Below, one piece after another: positions 6,739-9,187 of a stretch of DNA of 9,187 nucleotides. How positions within the stretch are numbered: position 1 is the stretch's first letter; each line of letters begins with the position of its first letter. The stretch is from Actinomycetota bacterium (GTDB taxonomy: Bacteria; Actinomycetota; Humimicrobiia; Humimicrobiales; Humimicrobiaceae): positions 1-9,187 of the forward strand of contig JAQVHC010000046.1 of NCBI GenBank assembly GCA_028696435.1, written 5' to 3'. The position numbers and the translations under genes are program-made. The notes below the pieces were generated by a model. It was not told where the DNA came from. It was given only the letters and a program-made list of their open reading frames with translations, and did no database searches.

Positions 6739-8186
6739 GAAAGACTAAAATAATATGCACAATCGGTCCGGCAAGTAGAGACGAAAGGATTCTAAAGAAA
6801 ATGATACTCGGGGGGATGGATATAGCCCGTATAAATACTTCACACAGCAGTGCTGACGAAGTCGAAGAGATGGTTGGAAAGATAAGAAGAATCTCACACA
6901 AATTCAACAAAAATACAGCAATTATGCTTGATCTGCAGGGATCCAAAATCAGGGTTGGAAAATTAGAGAACAAGATAAAGTTATCTAAAAAACAAAAAGT
7001 TATTTTTACCACTGATAATAATTATAAATCAGGCTCTGAAGATAATTATAATGTAATTAAAGTTGCATATGACAGGTTCATAGATGATATTAAAGAAGGC
7101 TGTAGAATTTTTATAAACGATGGTCTGGTTGAATGCAGGGTAAAGGAAATTGACAGACGCAAAAATATTGCTGTCTGCGAGGTTGTGACAGGAGGGGTTG
7201 TTGAGTCATATAAGGGAATCAACCTGCCCGGGATAACAATAAGTGCAGATTCTATTACCAGAAAGGATATGGAATTCCTTGATCTGGGAATAAAGCTGGG
7301 AGTGGATTTTGTAGCCCAGTCTTTTGTAAGAAATTCTGCAGATGTAGAAAAAATTAAAAGAGTGATACACAATAAAAAGAGTCATATAATGCTTGTGGCA
7401 AAAATTGAAAAACATGAAGCAGTAAATAATTTTGATGATATATTAAATTCAGCTGATGCTATAATGGTGGCGCGGGGGGATCTGGGTATTGAAGTTAACG
7501 CGGAAGATATACCTTATCTTCAGAAAGAAATTATAAAGAAGTCCAATATGGCAGGCAAACCAGTAGTCACTGCTACCCAGATGCTTGATTCTATGATGAG
7601 AAATCCAAGACCGACCAGAGCAGAGGTCAGTGATGTTGCCAATGCAATTATAGATGGTTCAGATGCAGTCATGCTGTCAGGTGAGACAGCTGTGGGTGAA
7701 TATCCCCTTGAATCCCTTGAAATGTTAACAAAGATTATTAATAAGACAGAGATTTCTCTGGATTATGATTTATTATTGCGTAACATAAATATCAGGAATA
7801 AAAAATTAAAAGAAGGTTATGATGCTATCACTGGAGCAATAAGTTTTGCTTCCTGTGAGATTGCACATATATTAAATGCAAAAGCTATTATTTCTGCAAC
7901 CGAGTCAGGACATACAGCAAGACAGGTTTCTAAGAATAAACCGAAAAGTATGATAATCGGGGCAAGTTCTAATGATTGGGTAATAAGACAATTAATGATT
8001 AGCTGGGGTGTTGTTCCGGTAAAAGTGAAACCTGCCATAAATATTGATATGATGCTTAATGAATCTGTAAACGTTTCAAAAGGGTTTAAATATGTAAATA
8101 CCGGTGACTGTGTAGTAATAACAGCAGGAGTTTTATTAAATAAGCCGGGTAGCACAAACCTTATAAATGTTAAGATAGTGGAATAA
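6735..8186 (+). CDS. pyk: Pyruvate kinase (probably potassium-independent type)
   Basis: This enzyme transfers phosphate from phosphoenolpyruvate to ADP, giving pyruvate and ATP in the last step of glycolysis. The 483 residues cover domains A, B and C, with no phosphohistidine extension of the Bacillus kind. Visible landmarks are KIICTIGPAS (5-14), the active-site ARINTSH (Arg32, Asn34, Ser36, His37), DLQGSKIR (66-73) leading into domain B, KIEKHE with catalytic Lys223 and metal ligand Glu225, MVARGD (metal ligand Asp249), TATQMLDSM (from 279) and NPRPTRAEVSDVANA. Domain C ends with GDCVVITAG. The Leu-Gln-x-x-Lys pattern at 67-71 is that of enzymes that do not need K+. Several normally invariant positions differ (SHSS for SHGS, GS for GP). 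ATG 6735 overlaps the mazG stop in an ATGA, and AAAGGA lies six bases upstream, so translational coupling with mazG is likely. Confidence 0.97.
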   Translation: MRKTKIICTIGPASRDERILKKMILGGMDIARINTSHSSADEVEEMVGKIRRISHKFNKNTAIMLDLQGSKIRVGKLENKIKLSKKQKVIFTTDNNYKSGSEDNYNVIKVAYDRFIDDIKEGCRIFINDGLVECRVKEIDRRKNIAVCEVVTGGVVESYKGINLPGITISADSITRKDMEFLDLGIKLGVDFVAQSFVRNSADVEKIKRVIHNKKSHIMLVAKIEKHEAVNNFDDILNSADAIMVARGDLGIEVNAEDIPYLQKEIIKKSNMAGKPVVTATQMLDSMMRNPRPTRAEVSDVANAIIDGSDAVMLSGETAVGEYPLESLEMLTKIINKTEISLDYDLLLRNINIRNKKLKEGYDAITGAISFASCEIAHILNAKAIISATESGHTARQVSKNKPKSMIIGASSNDWVIRQLMISWGVVPVKVKPAINIDMMLNESVNVSKGFKYVNTGDCVVITAGVLLNKPGSTNLINVKIVE

Positions 8187-8209
8187 ATTAATTCTACGCT
8201 TTATTTAAT
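8182..8209. terminator. Weak AT-only hairpin between convergent pyk and ktrA
   Basis: AATAAA at 8182-8187 can pair with TTTATT at 8200-8205 around a loop containing CTACGC; an alternative ATTAA/TTAAT pairing also exists. This is the only inverted repeat in the 18-base region where the two converging transcripts meet. It could serve both strands, but with no G-C pair in the stem it would be a poor intrinsic terminator. Confidence 0.2.
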
Positions 8210-8867
8210 CTTCAGTAAAATGCAATTTTTTTAGCAGGTTATCTTCCCCTATAAGTGTGAGAACATCGTCTTTTTTGAATTTATAGTTGACATCAGGAGG
8301 GGTTATTATTTCGTTGTTTTTATTTTTTATACTTATTATAGTTACACCATATTTATTTCTTAGATTTAACTCCATTAAACTCTTTCCCACCATTATTTCA
8401 GGTGTTTTTATCTCAATTATACTCACATTAGAACCAACACGCAGAAAATCAATAATGTTAGAACTCATTAGATTCCTTGCTATTCTTTCTCCCATATCCT
8501 TTTCTGGATACACTATAATATCCGCACCAACTTTTTGGAGAACTCTGCCCTGTGTCCTTGTACCTGCTTTAGCAATTATCTTTTTTGCTCCTTTTTCTTT
8601 AAGTAGTAGAGTTACAAGAATTGAATTCTGAATATACTTTTCGCCAATACATACTATAACTGCATCATAAGAGGGAATATCCATAGATTCCAGTATGTCA
8701 GCATCTGTAGCATCACATTTTATTACATCATTCATCTCTTCAGAAGCTTTCTGAATTTTCTCTTCAGACTGGTCTATTCCTACAACGCTATACCCTCCTT
8801 CAATCAGCGTATGTGCAACACTTGAACCAAATCTTCCCAATCCTATTATTAAAAATTGCTTTTTCAT
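8205..8867 (-). CDS. ktrA: Ktr/Trk potassium uptake regulatory subunit (KtrA/TrkA family)
   Basis: This cytoplasmic RCK-domain protein forms a ring under the potassium channel subunit and gates it in response to bound nucleotide (ATP/ADP or NAD). At 220 residues it has the single-RCK size of KtrA, not the double-domain E. coli TrkA. The RCK N-domain (1-135) begins with the Rossmann motif GLGRFG (9-14), Asp32 at the end of strand 2 for ribose binding, and CDATD (51-55). It continues to YPEKDMG, whose Glu122 aligns with Glu125 of Bacillus subtilis KtrA, a cation-binding residue as I recall. The TrkA-C domain covers about 136-218. ATG at 8867 is nine bases after the ktrB stop. No Shine-Dalgarno is visible in the AT-only spacer, so it probably depends on coupling to ktrB. 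It converges on pyk with 18 bases between the stops. The family is certain; the choice between KtrA and TrkA naming rests on size. Confidence 0.93.
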   Translation of the reverse strand: MKKQFLIIGLGRFGSSVAHTLIEGGYSVVGIDQSEEKIQKASEEMNDVIKCDATDADILESMDIPSYDAVIVCIGEKYIQNSILVTLLLKEKGAKKIIAKAGTRTQGRVLQKVGADIIVYPEKDMGERIARNLMSSNIIDFLRVGSNVSIIEIKTPEIMVGKSLMELNLRNKYGVTIISIKNKNNEIITPPDVNYKFKKDDVLTLIGEDNLLKKLHFTED

Positions 8868-8876
8868 TTTTATTAA

Positions 8877-9187
8877 TTAAAAATTTACTGTATCCTCTGG
8901 ATATGTTATTCTATCAGCAACGCTCCGCATAGCTATAGCCAGGGACAGAGTGCTGATTCCAATTCTACCAATAAACATTGTCGCTATCAATACTATTTTA
9001 CTTGCGGTAGAAAGTGACGGTGTTATTCCAGTGCTTAATCCCACCGTTCCAAATGCAGAGACAACGTCAAAAAGAGCTTCCATTAAAGAGCATCTTTCAA
9101 ATATAAGCAAGCAGGTTGTTGAAATTATAATTAAAGTTACTGCTACTATAGTTAAAGCAAGTGCTCTCTGCACCAGACTCGCGGGAA
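8877..9187 (-). CDS. ktrB: Ktr/Trk potassium channel subunit, C-terminal part (KtrB/TrkH family)
   Basis: This is the membrane channel-like subunit that carries K+ inward, partner of the neighbouring ktrA. Only the last 102 or so codons are in the window. The frame stays open to base 9187, so the gene continues outside, and the GTG at 9171-9173 is internal. The visible part begins with VQRALALT and a hydrophobic helix (LTIVAVTLIIISTTCLLIF). The fourth selectivity-filter loop follows, SAFGTVGLSTGITP (filter bases about 9027-9050), with its conserved glycine. The last membrane helix has MFIGRIGISTLSLAIAM, and the tail ends in RITYPEDTVNF, typical of KtrB. Its stop is nine bases before ktrA and in the same frame. 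The promoter lies outside the window. KtrB is favoured over TrkH because of the short C-terminus and the KtrA-sized partner. Confidence 0.92.
   Translation of the reverse strand, partial: PASLVQRALALTIVAVTLIIISTTCLLIFERCSLMEALFDVVSAFGTVGLSTGITPSLSTASKIVLIATMFIGRIGISTLSLAIAMRSVADRITYPEDTVNF

Noticed and set aside
8287..8631. 114-codon plus-strand ORF inside ktrA, with hydrophobic translation
   Set aside because: It is antisense to a clear RCK-domain protein; its hydrophobic look comes from complementing Lys- and Ile-rich codons of an AT-rich gene.
9171..9173. GTG as the start of the minus-strand membrane protein
   Set aside because: The frame stays open to the window edge and the sequence is clearly the C-terminal quarter of a KtrB-type channel, so the codon is internal.

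Overview
This is an ordinary, densely packed housekeeping stretch from an AT-rich bacterial chromosome. I see no mobile element, CRISPR array, tRNA or rRNA in it. The codon habits are heavy use of ATA, AGA and AGG. Starts are mixed (ATG, TTG, GTG), and there is a lipoprotein-type parvulin foldase and a KtrAB-like potassium system. The order L25/CTC - pth - mfd - foldase - mazG resembles Firmicutes and Actinobacteria and some deep-branching low-GC lineages such as Atribacterota. I cannot fix the phylum from the window alone.

Layout: (1) 1-1051, plus strand, translation quality control: the 3' part of ribosomal protein L25 (CTC/TL5 type) followed by peptidyl-tRNA hydrolase. (2) 1052-1353, a gene-free gap of about 300 bases holding two weak hairpins and an unusual run of short tandem duplications around a perfect 10-bp palindrome. 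(3) 1354-8186, plus strand, a likely operon. It starts with mfd (transcription-repair coupling factor). After a 79-base spacer with a perfect 12-bp tandem duplication comes a SurA/PrsA-like parvulin lipoprotein that starts with TTG. Then come mazG, 8 bases downstream, and pyruvate kinase, which overlaps mazG by an ATGA. (4) 8187-9187, minus strand, convergent: a KtrA/TrkA regulatory subunit and, upstream of it, the C-terminal part of a KtrB/TrkH channel subunit that runs off the window.

How they fit together: L25 and Pth serve the ribosome and recycle peptidyl-tRNA. Mfd rescues stalled RNA polymerase and recruits excision repair. MazG cleans the nucleotide pool, and pyruvate kinase makes pyruvate and ATP. 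The foldase works outside the membrane, and KtrAB imports potassium.

The points most worth a second look are these. The pyruvate kinase has the Leu/Gln/Lys signature of potassium-independent enzymes. A 7-codon mini-ORF ends exactly on the pth start codon. A repeat-rich gap precedes mfd. The two Ktr genes lie in the same frame, separated by a single stop codon. I did not find a clearly novel system.
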